Notes: a model not told the origin generated them from the letters alone. 64,000 bases of DNA from Novosphingobium sp. PhB57 (GCF_004342985.1 NZ_SMBO01000003.1:549552-613551), one strand, 5' to 3'; positions 55,026-63,929 are shown, counted from the stretch's first letter. Numbers and translations: made by a program.

Positions 55026-56066
55026 TCAGGCGAAGGCCGGAAGGACGTGGTCGATGAACAGGCGCAGCGATTCGCGCTTTTCCTCGAACGAGAGGCTGTT
55101 ATCGACCCAGATGCTGTACTCGTCGACGCCCAGCGCCTCGTAGCTCTTCAGGCGCTCGATCAGCTCGTCCGGCTTGCCGATCATGACGTTCTTGCGCAGC
55201 GTGTCGGGCACGTACTCGGGGAACTTCTCCGGGTTGATCGGCGGAACGGCAGTCTGGAAACCGTTGACCGGCGGCGTCTTGTTGCCGAACCAGGCGCCGA
55301 ACGAGCGGAAGAAGAACGAGATGCCTTCCGCCGCCGCCTGCCAGTCGTCATCGCCGGTGTGGACGTGGGCATGCTGCAGCACCATGATCCGGGGGCGCTC
55401 GGTGATCTGCGGCGCGGCTTCGATGGCGTTCTCGAACTTCGTCATGAGATCGGCCACTTCGGCATCGCCCTTGGCGAGCGGGGTCACCATCACGTTGCAA
55501 CCGTTGGCGACGGCGAACTTGTGCGAATCGGGGTCGCGCGCGGCGATCCACAGCGGCGGGCGGGCCTGGATCGGCTTGGGCACGCTGGTGGAAGTGGGGA
55601 ACTTCCAGATCTCGCCGTCATGCTCGACATCGCCTTCCCAAAGGGGCTGGAGCAGCGGCACCATCTCGCGCAGGTACTTGCCGCCGTCCGTCGCGGATAC
55701 GCCGTTGAGCATGCGATCGAATTCGAACTGATAGGCGCCGCGCGCCAGTCCCACTTCAGCACGGCCGTTGCTGATCACGTCCAGCAGGGCGGCTTCGCCG
55801 GCCATGCGAATCGGGTGCCAGAACGGCGCGATGAAGGTACCGGCGCCCAGGCGGATGCGGCTGGTTCGCCCGGCCACGGCCGAGAGCAGCGGAATCGGGT
55901 TCGGCGAGATGGTATATTCCATCGCGTGGTGCTCGCCGATCCAGACTTTGTCCATGCCGCCAGCCTCGGCCATGTCGCACAATTCAAGCAACTCTTCGAA
56001 GAGCTTATGGTGCGAGACCGAGGCGTCGTAACGCTCCATGTGCAGAAAGATCGAGAACTTCATCAT
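55026..56066 (-). CDS. LLM class flavin-dependent oxidoreductase (bacterial luciferase family)
   Basis: A 346-residue TIM-barrel flavin monooxygenase: KVWIGEHHAMEYTISPNPIPLLSAVAGRTSRIRLGAGTF, HPIRMAGEAALLDVISNGRAEVGLARGA, and a C-terminal PDELIERLKSYEALGVDEYSIW. It uses FMNH2 from the reductase encoded at 52.3 kb. The start is ATG at 56066 or 56063 (AAGG upstream). It is divergent from the NCS1 permease gene, with the TGGTATACCA operator between. It is the best candidate for the ring-opening or first oxygenation step. Confidence 0.88.
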   Translation of the reverse strand: MMKFSIFLHMERYDASVSHHKLFEELLELCDMAEAGGMDKVWIGEHHAMEYTISPNPIPLLSAVAGRTSRIRLGAGTFIAPFWHPIRMAGEAALLDVISNGRAEVGLARGAYQFEFDRMLNGVSATDGGKYLREMVPLLQPLWEGDVEHDGEIWKFPTSTSVPKPIQARPPLWIAARDPDSHKFAVANGCNVMVTPLAKGDAEVADLMTKFENAIEAAPQITERPRIMVLQHAHVHTGDDDWQAAAEGISFFFRSFGAWFGNKTPPVNGFQTAVPPINPEKFPEYVPDTLRKNVMIGKPDELIERLKSYEALGVDEYSIWVDNSLSFEEKRESLRLFIDHVLPAFA

Positions 56067-56144
56067 CCATCCTTTTCCCAGCCTCGCTCGTGGCGGGGCT
56101 TAAAATTTCTCTTGCGACTCGCTCGAAGCAAGAATACCGTCCGA

Positions 56145-56154
56145 TGGTATACCA
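56145..56154. promoter_or_regulatory. Predicted GntR/FCD operator (TGGTATACCA)
   Basis: A second perfect copy of the palindrome, in the 120-base divergent region between the luciferase-like gene (start 56066) and the permease gene (start 56187). It links these two operons to the GntR gene 7 kb away. Confidence 0.65.
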
Positions 56155-56186
56155 CAAAAACGATGGTGCAAGAGGATAACTGAAGC

Positions 56187-57587
56187 ATGGGTAAAGCGGG
56201 TGATACCTCGGCCGGGGTGATCGAGGAAAACAGCATCGGCTTCGTGCCGCTGGCGGAACGGCACGGAAAAGTGCGCGATCTCTTCACGCTTTGGTTCACG
56301 ACAAATATCGCGCCGCTGCCGGTGGTGACGGGCGCCATGGCAGTGCAGGTCTATCACCTGCCCTTGACCTGGGGCATTTCCGCGATCGTGCTGGGCCACC
56401 TCGTAGGTGCTCTGGTACTGGGTGCCTGTTCCGCGCAGGGCCCGCAGATGGGCCTGGCCCAGATGATCCAGAGCCGCGGGCAGTTCGGCCGCTACGGCGC
56501 GCTGCTGGTGGTAACGTTCGCGACCCTGCTCTACGTCGGCTTCTTCATCTCCAACATCGTGCTGGCCGCAAAGTCGGTCCATGCGCTGCAGCCTGCGGTG
56601 GGCCTGCCGGTTGGCGCCGTGCTTTGCGCCCTGGCCGCAGCCGGGATCGGCATCCTGGGCTACAACGTGATCCACATGCTCAACCGTGTCGGCATGTGGT
56701 TCATGGGGGCCGGCCTGATCTTCGCCTTCGTCAACCTCGTGGCGCTCATGCCGGCCGGTCTCTGGACCCAGGGCCAGGGCTCGGCGATCGGCTGGCTGGC
56801 GATGTTCTCGCTCGCCGCGGTCTGGCACATTTCCTATGCCTGCTACACCTCGGACTATTCGCGTTACCTGCCGCCCAGCGTCGGCATTCGCGCGCCCTTC
56901 CTGGCCAGCTTCGCAGGCGCCGCCCTTGGCGCGGGCGCCTCGTTCACCCTGGGCGCGGTAGCCGTGGCTGGTGCGCCGGCAAACGCCGACCCGATGGCCA
57001 TCGTCAGCGGCGCCACCGGCATGCTGGCACCGGTGCTGATGGCGCTGTTCGTCTTCAACATCATCAGCCACAACGCCCTCAACATCTACGGCGCCGTACT
57101 GTCCCTCATCACCATGGCGCAGACGTTCTTCGCCTCCTGGCAGCCGGGCCGCAAGGCGCGCGTGGTGCTGTCCACCCTGGTGCTGGCCGGCTGCCTGGCC
57201 GTGGCGACGACTTCTGCGGACGATTTCGTGCCCCGCTTCATCGGCTTCGTCATCGGGCTGATGGTCGTCCTGGCGCCCTGGGCCACGATCAACATCGTCG
57301 ACTTCTACTTCATCCGTAAGGGCCGCTATGACATCGACTCGTTCTTCCGCGCCGACGGCGGCATCTACGGCCTGATCGACTTGCGGGCGGCCGCGGCCTA
57401 CGTCGCGGGCATTGCGGTGCAGCTGCCCTTCCTGGCGAGCAGCATCTACACCGGTCCCTTCGCGAAGGCGCTGGACGGCGTGGACGTGGGCTGGCTGATC
57501 GCACCGGCCGTCACCACCGCGGTCTACCTGGCGCTCGGCGCGGGACGGAAGGCGGATCTCGCCGCCGCCCCCTGCCCGGCCGAATGA
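56187..57587 (+). CDS. NCS1 family nucleobase/cytosine-type permease
   Basis: A 466-residue inner-membrane transporter with about 12 helices. It has the family's N-terminal DLFTLWFTTNIAPLPVVTGA and a loop YTSDYSRYLPP like that of CodB/cytosine-purine-hydantoin permeases. It probably brings a small N-heterocycle, such as a pyrimidine, purine or hydantoin-like compound, into the cell by symport. Its stop is 23 bases before the RibB-like gene's start. It gives the clearest hint about the module's substrate class. Confidence 0.9.
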   Translation: MGKAGDTSAGVIEENSIGFVPLAERHGKVRDLFTLWFTTNIAPLPVVTGAMAVQVYHLPLTWGISAIVLGHLVGALVLGACSAQGPQMGLAQMIQSRGQFGRYGALLVVTFATLLYVGFFISNIVLAAKSVHALQPAVGLPVGAVLCALAAAGIGILGYNVIHMLNRVGMWFMGAGLIFAFVNLVALMPAGLWTQGQGSAIGWLAMFSLAAVWHISYACYTSDYSRYLPPSVGIRAPFLASFAGAALGAGASFTLGAVAVAGAPANADPMAIVSGATGMLAPVLMALFVFNIISHNALNIYGAVLSLITMAQTFFASWQPGRKARVVLSTLVLAGCLAVATTSADDFVPRFIGFVIGLMVVLAPWATINIVDFYFIRKGRYDIDSFFRADGGIYGLIDLRAAAAYVAGIAVQLPFLASSIYTGPFAKALDGVDVGWLIAPAVTTAVYLALGAGRKADLAAAPCPAE

Positions 57588-57610
57588 ACACGCACACCTG
57601 GGAGAGCGAC

Positions 57611-58747
57611 ATGGCCACGATAGCCCTGGAGCATGAGAACAAGAGCTTCCTCTCGACTGCGGAGGAAATCATCGACGAGGCGCGAAACGGCCGCATGTTC
57701 ATCCTCGTCGATGACGAGGACCGGGAGAACGAGGGGGACCTCGTCATCCCCGCGCAGATGGCCACGCCCGAGAAGATCAACTTCATGGCGCGCTACGGCA
57801 AGGGACTGATCTGCCTGGCCATGACCGAGAGCCGCGTCAGCCAGCTCGGCATCGGCCTGATGAGCGCCCGCAACGGCACGAAGCACGGCACCGCCTTCAC
57901 CACTTCGATCGAGGCCCGCGTCGGCGTCACCACCGGCATTTCGGCGGCGGACCGCGCGCGGACCATCGCCGTCGCCATCGACGGGACCAAGGGCAGCGAC
58001 GAAATCGTCACGCCCGGCCACGTCTTCCCCCTCATCGCCCGCGAAGGCGGTGTGCTGGTGCGGGCGGGCCATACCGAGGCGGCCGTCGATGTCGCCAGGC
58101 TGGCGGGCCTCAACCCCTCGGGCGTGATCTGCGAGATCATGAAAGAGGACGGCACGATGGCACGGCTCGACGACCTCATCGCCTTTTCCCGGCTCCACGG
58201 CCTCAAGGTCGGAACGATCCGCGACCTCATCGCCTATCGTCGCCGCCATGACACCCTGGTGGAGCGTACCGCACAGGCCAGTTTCCACAGCCGCTGGGGC
58301 GGAGACTGGCAGGCGATCACGTACCGCAACCGCGCCACGGACACGGAACAGATCGCGCTCGTGAAAGGCAGGATCGACCCGGCCAGGCCGACGCTCGTGC
58401 GCATGCATGTGATTTCCACGCTCACCGACATCTTCGCCGCGCAGAGCAGCGGATCGGGCGTGCTCGAAAGCGCCATGCAGGCGATTGCCGAAGAAGGTGC
58501 GGGCGTTGTGATCGCCATCAACCGGGCACGCAACGATCGCTTCACCATGGCCCTGAAAGCGCAGGCGGGCACGCTCTCGCCCGCCGACATGGACGAACTG
58601 CGCGACTACGGCGTGGGCGCCATGATCCTGACGGACCTCGGCATCGAGAAGATGACGCTGCTGACCAACACGCACCGAACTCCGGTGGCGCTGGCGGGCT
58701 ACGGCCTCTCCATCGAAGGCGAACGGCCAATAAAACCGGGACTCTGA
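57611..58747 (+). CDS. RibB (DHBP synthase) with degenerate GTP cyclohydrolase II domain
   Basis: A 378-residue protein. The N-terminal half is 3,4-dihydroxy-2-butanone-4-phosphate synthase with intact DDEDRENEGDL, HGTAFTTSIEA and AREGGVLVRAGHTEAAVD motifs. The C-terminal half aligns with GTP cyclohydrolase II, but its three zinc cysteines are gone (segment RMHVISTLTDIFAAQ), so it should make only the butanone phosphate, as in RibBX-type proteins. The ATG at 57611 has GGGAGAG upstream; a start at 57584 overlapping the permease is less likely. It probably boosts flavin supply for the monooxygenases. Confidence 0.86.
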   Translation: MATIALEHENKSFLSTAEEIIDEARNGRMFILVDDEDRENEGDLVIPAQMATPEKINFMARYGKGLICLAMTESRVSQLGIGLMSARNGTKHGTAFTTSIEARVGVTTGISAADRARTIAVAIDGTKGSDEIVTPGHVFPLIAREGGVLVRAGHTEAAVDVARLAGLNPSGVICEIMKEDGTMARLDDLIAFSRLHGLKVGTIRDLIAYRRRHDTLVERTAQASFHSRWGGDWQAITYRNRATDTEQIALVKGRIDPARPTLVRMHVISTLTDIFAAQSSGSGVLESAMQAIAEEGAGVVIAINRARNDRFTMALKAQAGTLSPADMDELRDYGVGAMILTDLGIEKMTLLTNTHRTPVALAGYGLSIEGERPIKPGL

Positions 58748-58833
58748 AGCCGGAGCGCCCAGGCGCCGCCTAAAACGCATATTCGACATTCCCGTCATCC
58801 TCGCTGCGGCCGCCCTGTCGCCAAGGAAGAGTC

Positions 58834-60177
58834 ATGCTCCCCGTTCTCGTCCCCGTCGTCCTGGCCGCATCCGCGCCGGGCACTCTCGATCATGCGCCTG
58901 CCGACTGCACTGCATCCGCAGACAGCTGCGCCGCACAGGTCGCCGCCTTCTCGCCTGCCCCTGGGCCCGCCCCCAAAGATGCGGCTCCGGAAACGCCGAA
59001 GGTCGAGGCGGCGCCGGCCCCGGCGCCTCCGGCTGAAGCCGCAACCAAGGCCCGGCTCAAGATCGGTGCCGCCCTGCGCGGCCGCTATGACCTGCGCTTC
59101 AACGATGTCGGCAGCGCGGGCCAGCGCCGGACGTCCAGCCACTTGTCGTTCGATACCCTGGCCTTGACGGCCGACTACGATTCCACGCGCTTTTTCGGCG
59201 CGGCCCAGTACCGCGTCTACGGCGGCAGCTTCATCTACGGCAAGAATGGCGGCTACGACGGCCATGTCGGCGAAGTGAACTTCCTGATGTACGCTTATGC
59301 CGGCGCCAAGCTCAACGCCACGGACAGCGTGACCGTGGGCGTACAGCCCGTGCCTTTCGACGACCGCTACTGGGGCTCGTCGATCCTCGACGATCTCGGC
59401 TTCGTCTACGGCATGGAAGAAACCTACAACCTTGGCATGAAGTTCAAGCGCCAGACCGCGGACTACCGCGTGGAACTGGGCTTCTTCCCGTCGAGCGGAC
59501 CCAATGGCATGGGCATCAGCACCGATTCCTCGCGCTATTCCACGAACATCGCCAAGGCCGATAGCTACGTTCCGGACGGTTCGCGCAATGATGAGCGCAA
59601 GATGATCGTCGGCAACGTCCAGTACGCGCTTGTGAGCAACCAGGACACCACGCTGAAAGCGACCGCCTCGGCCTGGATTTCCAGCATCTACAATTTCGAC
59701 ACCGATAAGGAGGGCAGCAAGCACCTGTTCGCCTTCAGCCTGACGGGCAGCCACGGCCCGTGGAGCGCCAAGGCCCTGGTCGCGCGGCAGGATATCGACC
59801 CGCGCAACCCCGGCCGCAACGACATGATCTCGGTCGGCGGCTTCGACGGAAGCTATAACATCGCCGCCAAAGGCACTTACGCCTTCGGCGAGATCGGCCG
59901 CACGATCGACACCGGCAAGCTGCCGTTCGACCTGCTCGTCTACGCCAATTACGGCCGCTTCATGAAGGACGCCGCCGGCTTCCGCGACAGCGAGCGCTTC
60001 GATCTCGGCGCCGTATGGACGGCCAAGGACAAAGGCAGGATCAAGGTCTTCTCCGAGTTCCTGCTCGGTCGGAACGATCCCTATGTCGGCGCCGGCCAGT
60101 TCATTTCCGGTGCAGCCCAGGGCGGCGACGACAGGTTCAAGGCGGCCTTCATGATGATCTTCGGCTACTATTTCTGA
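58834..60177 (+). CDS. Outer-membrane beta-barrel (porin-like) protein
   Basis: A 447-residue protein: short signal peptide, a Pro/Ala-rich linker to about residue 70, then alternating amphipathic strands (LKIGAALRGRYDLRF, FGAAQYRVYGGSF, AYAGAKLNATDSVTVGVQP) and a terminal aromatic YYF, the sign for BAM-dependent insertion. AAGGAAG precedes the ATG. It lies 86 bases after the RibB-like gene on the same strand; it is likely the outer-membrane entry for the module's substrate. No specific porin family recognised. Confidence 0.75.
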   Translation: MLPVLVPVVLAASAPGTLDHAPADCTASADSCAAQVAAFSPAPGPAPKDAAPETPKVEAAPAPAPPAEAATKARLKIGAALRGRYDLRFNDVGSAGQRRTSSHLSFDTLALTADYDSTRFFGAAQYRVYGGSFIYGKNGGYDGHVGEVNFLMYAYAGAKLNATDSVTVGVQPVPFDDRYWGSSILDDLGFVYGMEETYNLGMKFKRQTADYRVELGFFPSSGPNGMGISTDSSRYSTNIAKADSYVPDGSRNDERKMIVGNVQYALVSNQDTTLKATASAWISSIYNFDTDKEGSKHLFAFSLTGSHGPWSAKALVARQDIDPRNPGRNDMISVGGFDGSYNIAAKGTYAFGEIGRTIDTGKLPFDLLVYANYGRFMKDAAGFRDSERFDLGAVWTAKDKGRIKVFSEFLLGRNDPYVGAGQFISGAAQGGDDRFKAAFMMIFGYYF

Positions 60178-60460
60178 CCCGCCCGATGCGGCCATCCCTT
60201 GCGGTGTTCAGCCGCATGGGGTGGCCGCAGGTCTTTGACTTCGAACCGGAATATGCCGCGACAGCGTAGGACATCAGCGCAAAAATACGCGTGCAGGCGT
60301 GTCCTCTGATCCTGCGCGCTACATGCAAACACACGCCCCCCGCGACGCCGAAAGCCCCCCGGCAAGGCGGCGCGCAAAGAGCAGGCGACCTTCCAAAGTG
60401 TAGCAAATCGGCATCGGTCTGTGGATCAGTTCGGACAAAATCCCGCAACAGTTCGATGTG

Positions 60461-60472
60461 ATGTTGTAACAT
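60461..60472. promoter_or_regulatory. Candidate Zur/Fur-family box
   Basis: ATGTT-GT-AACAT, five-base arms with a two-base centre, resembling the ATGTTAT...ATAACAT core of Zur boxes. It lies 104 bases before the ZnuD-like receptor gene, whose downstream neighbour encodes a Fur-family protein. Confidence 0.45.
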
Positions 60473-60527
60473 GTCGTTAGCGGAGCTACCCGATGGCCGC
60501 CCGGGCACGGATCCGTCCGCGGGTGTA

Positions 60528-60549
60528 ATGGTACGTTATACCGTACCAT
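60528..60549. promoter_or_regulatory. Palindrome directly before the ZnuD-like receptor
   Basis: ATGGTACG (60528-60535) and CGTACCAT (60542-60549), perfect 8-base arms with a six-base TTATAC centre, 26 bases before the start codon. Its position fits a repressor site over the promoter. It is not the TGGTATACCA element. Confidence 0.5.
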
Positions 60550-60575
60550 ATCATTGACAGCATAAAGGCCCCGCC

Positions 60576-62705
60576 ATGAGACTTCGATTGCTTTCCAGCA
60601 GCGCCCTCGCCCTCTTCGCGCTCCCCGCGCTCGCACATGCGCAAGCCGAACCTGCAGACCGCAGCACGAACGGTGACGCAGACGGCTACCATCACACCAC
60701 CGGCTCCGACATCGTCGTGACCGGCGTGCTGCCGACGAAGCGTCAGGACATGCTGTCGAGCGTCGCCGTCGTGGAAGGCAAGGAACTTACGCAGGCCATC
60801 CGTCCCTCGATCGGCGAAACGCTCCAGCACGAACCGGGCGTTTCCGCCAGTTCCTTCGGCCCCAGCGCCTCGCGTCCGATCCTGCGCGGGCTGCAGGGTG
60901 AGCGGGTGCGCGTGCTGACTAACGGCCTCGGTTCGATCGACGTCTCCAACACCTCGGTCGATCACGCCGTCGTCGTCAATCCGCTGCTGGCCGAGCGCAT
61001 CGAGGTGCTGCGCGGACCGCAGTCGCTGCTCTATGGCTCGTCGGCCATCGGCGGTGTCGTCAATGTGATCGACAAGCGCATTCCGACCTCGGTTCCCGAC
61101 GAGGCGATCCACCTGGGCGCCATCGCGACATACGGATCGGCCGCCGATGAGCGTTCCACCGCCGGATCCGCCGACGTGCGCCTCTCCAGCCAGTGGGTCG
61201 CCCATGTCGACGGCAGCTACCTCAAGAGCGACGACATGCGCATCGGCGGCCACGCGCTCACCCCGGCGCTGCGCCGGCAGGCACTCGCCTCCAGCCTCCA
61301 GCCTGCCGATCCGAGCGATGAGGAGCCCATCGATTTCGCAGCCAATGCGGCCGTCAAGGGCAAGCTCCCGAATTCGGGCGCCAAGACCTGGACCGCCGGT
61401 GCCGGGCTCGCCTATATCGGCGACGGCGGTAACATCGGCCTGTCCTACAGCCACTACGACAGCCTCTACGGCGTTCCGATCCGCTTCGCGACAGAGGCCG
61501 GCCAGGAACAGGAAGCGCCGCGGCTCAGCATGAAACAGGACCGCGTGGACCTGCGCGCGGAAGTCGATGGCGACGGCAAGATCCTGGACAAGGTCTCGCT
61601 GCGGCTAGGCTATGCGGACTATTCCCATGCCGAACTGGAGGAAGACGGCGAAGTCGGCACCACTTTCTACAACAAGGGCATGGAAGGCCGCCTGGAATTC
61701 ACCCAGGCCCAGCACGGCGCCTGGCGCGGCGCCACCGGCATCCAGTTGTTCAACCGCGACTTCAACGTGATTGGCGAAGAGGCTTTCCTGCCGAAGAACT
61801 CGACCACGCAAGTCGGCCTCTTCACGCTCCAGCAGCTCGACTACGGCGCGCTGAAGTTCGAGGCCGGCGCCCGCTTCGAGCACACCGCCCTGTCCGCCCA
61901 GCCCGTGGGCGATCAGGCCCAGTTCTTCGGCGGCAAGCGTAATTTCGATGCCTTCTCCGGCTCGCTCGGCGCCTCCTACGGCCTGACGCAAGACTGGCGC
62001 ATCGGCCTGAACCTCTCCCGCACCGAACGCGCACCGGCCGCCGAGGAACTCTTCGCCAACGGACCCCATGCCGGCACCGAGGCCTACGAACTGGGCGATC
62101 CCGATTTCAGGCTGGAGAAATCATGGGGCGTGGAAGCCGTCCTGCGCGGCAGCGGCGAGAACTACACGTTCGAAGCCTCGGCCTATCACACCTGGTTCTC
62201 GAACTTCATCTACGAGGACCTTACCGGCGATGTCGAAGACGGGCTGCCCGTCTACGCCTTCCGCCAGGCCGATGCACGCTACTACGGCTTCGAGGCGCAG
62301 GGCACCTTCACGCTGGCGAAGATCGGCAGCACCCGGATCGTGGCCGATGCGCTGGGCGACTATGTCCACGCCAATATCGTGAACGTCGGCGCCGCCCCGC
62401 GCATACCACCACTCCGAGTTCTCGGTGGCCTCGGGGTTCAGACCCCCAAGGTCGACGTGCGCGGCGAAGTCGAACATGTCTGGGCGCAGAAGCGTATCTC
62501 GGAGTTCGAAACCACCACGCCGGGCTTCACCATGGTCAATGCCGAAGTGAACTTCCGCCCCTGGGGCGACGAACGACCGCTCAGCTTCGCGCTGTCGGCC
62601 AACAACATCTTCGACGTCGTCGCCCGCCGTGCAGCATCGTTCCTCAAGGATTATGCCCCTCTCAGCGGCCGCGACATTCGCGTGACCGCCCGCCTGAACT
62701 TCTGA
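60576..62705 (+). CDS. znuD: TonB-dependent receptor, ZnuD-like
   Basis: A 709-residue outer-membrane receptor. Signal peptide ends AHAQ; a His-containing N-terminal segment (GYHHTTGSD) precedes the TonB-box-like DIVVTGVL. The plug shows RPILRGLQGERVRVLTNGLGSIDVSNTSVDHAVV and RGPQSLLYGSSAIGGVVNVID, characteristic of the ZnuD zinc/heme receptor group. The barrel ends with Phe. It precedes a Fur-family regulator with zinc-type CxxC pairs, supporting zinc uptake under zinc limitation. Confidence 0.85.
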   Translation: MRLRLLSSSALALFALPALAHAQAEPADRSTNGDADGYHHTTGSDIVVTGVLPTKRQDMLSSVAVVEGKELTQAIRPSIGETLQHEPGVSASSFGPSASRPILRGLQGERVRVLTNGLGSIDVSNTSVDHAVVVNPLLAERIEVLRGPQSLLYGSSAIGGVVNVIDKRIPTSVPDEAIHLGAIATYGSAADERSTAGSADVRLSSQWVAHVDGSYLKSDDMRIGGHALTPALRRQALASSLQPADPSDEEPIDFAANAAVKGKLPNSGAKTWTAGAGLAYIGDGGNIGLSYSHYDSLYGVPIRFATEAGQEQEAPRLSMKQDRVDLRAEVDGDGKILDKVSLRLGYADYSHAELEEDGEVGTTFYNKGMEGRLEFTQAQHGAWRGATGIQLFNRDFNVIGEEAFLPKNSTTQVGLFTLQQLDYGALKFEAGARFEHTALSAQPVGDQAQFFGGKRNFDAFSGSLGASYGLTQDWRIGLNLSRTERAPAAEELFANGPHAGTEAYELGDPDFRLEKSWGVEAVLRGSGENYTFEASAYHTWFSNFIYEDLTGDVEDGLPVYAFRQADARYYGFEAQGTFTLAKIGSTRIVADALGDYVHANIVNVGAAPRIPPLRVLGGLGVQTPKVDVRGEVEHVWAQKRISEFETTTPGFTMVNAEVNFRPWGDERPLSFALSANNIFDVVARRAASFLKDYAPLSGRDIRVTARLNF

Positions 62706-62711
62706 GCCATC

Positions 62712-62742
62712 GGTGAGGGACGGCAACGGGTCGTCCCTCACC
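62712..62742. promoter_or_regulatory. Hairpin before the Fur-family gene
   Basis: GGTGAGGGACG (62712-62722) pairs with CGTCCCTCACC (62732-62742), an 11-bp perfect stem ending ten bases before the Fur-family start codon. There is no T run. It could reduce read-through from the receptor gene or mask ribosome binding. Confidence 0.4.
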
Positions 62743-62752
62743 CGCCCGCATC

Positions 62753-63178
62753 ATGGAGGATGTCTCGAAAAACGGGCGGAAGACCCGGCGCAACGGCGAA
62801 CTCGTGCGCTTGGTCGAAGACCTGCTCAAGCAGGCCTCAGACCCAGCGTCCGCCTATGACCTGGCGCGCCTTGCCGGCAAAAGAGAAGAACGGCTCTATC
62901 CCGCACAAGTCTATCGCGCGCTTGCCGAACTGGTCCGGCAGGGCCGCGTCCGGCGGATCGAGGCGCTCAACGCCTATTGCCCCACCCGATCCACCCCCGG
63001 CACGATCGTATTTGTTTGCAACGATTGCAGCCGGGCGTTCCAGCACGACCACCCCGAGATAGACACAGCGCTCCGCCTCGCCCTGGAAAACCACGGCCTT
63101 CGCCTCGACCGGCTGATTGTCGAGGCCACCGGAAAATGCAACGATTGCCGCCAGCGGACAGGCGACACCCGCTCCTGA
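62753..63178 (+). CDS. zur: Fur family regulator, probable Zur
   Basis: A 141-residue metalloregulator. An N-terminal winged helix (PASAYDLARLAGKREERLYPAQVYRALAELVRQGRVRRIE) is followed by a dimerisation domain with two CxxC pairs (VCNDC near 89 and KCNDC near 134) for the structural zinc, and HDH in between. It follows the ZnuD-like gene after 47 bases. No good ribosome binding site is seen before the ATG, where a hairpin ends. Zinc specificity is inferred from the neighbour; other Fur-type specificities are possible. Confidence 0.8.
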   Translation: MEDVSKNGRKTRRNGELVRLVEDLLKQASDPASAYDLARLAGKREERLYPAQVYRALAELVRQGRVRRIEALNAYCPTRSTPGTIVFVCNDCSRAFQHDHPEIDTALRLALENHGLRLDRLIVEATGKCNDCRQRTGDTRS

Positions 63179-63646
63179 CAAGGTGTCTGCGGCGGGGAAG
63201 GCGGACCGGCCGTCAGCGCGTCGTGACCACACCACATCCAGCATTGCCTCGGCATCCGCCAACCATTGCCGCCTCGCCCCGAGCAGGCTGTCCTCCGCTG
63301 CGATTTCCAAACCTGATGATCTCGATCATCGGCCGCATACGCTTGCCCGAAATGCGCCGAGCGGCGACTCCGCTCGCATGACAGCACGCCATCTTGCGTT
63401 GGATCCCTTGGCATGGTCCGCCTACCGCAATCAAAGCGCCGAACGCTGGACGATAGCAATCGCCTGGCGAGGCATGATGCAGCCGGTCGCGCGGGCAATT
63501 TGGCCATGACGGTATCGAATCTACGCGCGTTGCGCCGTCCCTGCGGCGTGCTCCCCTTCTCGGCTTCTGCTGGAGCGTGTGCGGCGCCAAGGCGCGCGCA
63601 TACGAGAGCGCTTGCCTGGGCCGTTGGGTGTGGAGAGGTATGTTCA
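63179..63646. other. 468-base region without recognisable gene
   Basis: I see no protein gene, RNA gene or repeat that I can support. Open frames here have unlikely composition. It lies downstream of the tRNA (minus strand) and of the Fur-family gene (plus strand), so it should contain their transcript ends, but no classical terminator was found. Confidence 0.4.
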
Positions 63647-63723
<77 letters not shown>

Positions 63724-63929
63724 TCACCATTGAGGGCTGAGCGTGTCAGCCTTGAAGCGTGTTTTGTTGTCTGTTCCGGGCGGTGCCGGCGTGGACGGCG
63801 GGGTGCTTCTTCCCCGCGTGATGATGGCTGCGTTCGTCATGAACGCGAACAGGGCCCTTATGGGGCCCTGTTTGAGGGCATTTGCCCTTTGTCATTGTGA
63901 TGGGTTTTTTTACAGCACGCCGGCTTCAA

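Larger units (their letters stand above)
60178..60575. other. 398-base intergenic region before the ZnuD-like receptor
   Basis: No gene seen. It contains a long imperfect hairpin just after the porin stop (GCGGCCA at 60188 pairing with TGGCCGC ending 60228) and, nearer the receptor, two palindromes at 60461-60472 and 60528-60549. Confidence 0.5.

Noticed and set aside
60528..60549. Fourth member of the TGGTATACCA GntR operator family
   Set aside because: The arms read ATGGTACG/CGTACCAT with a six-base centre; spacing and centre differ from the 10-base palindrome, and the gene behind it is a zinc-type receptor.
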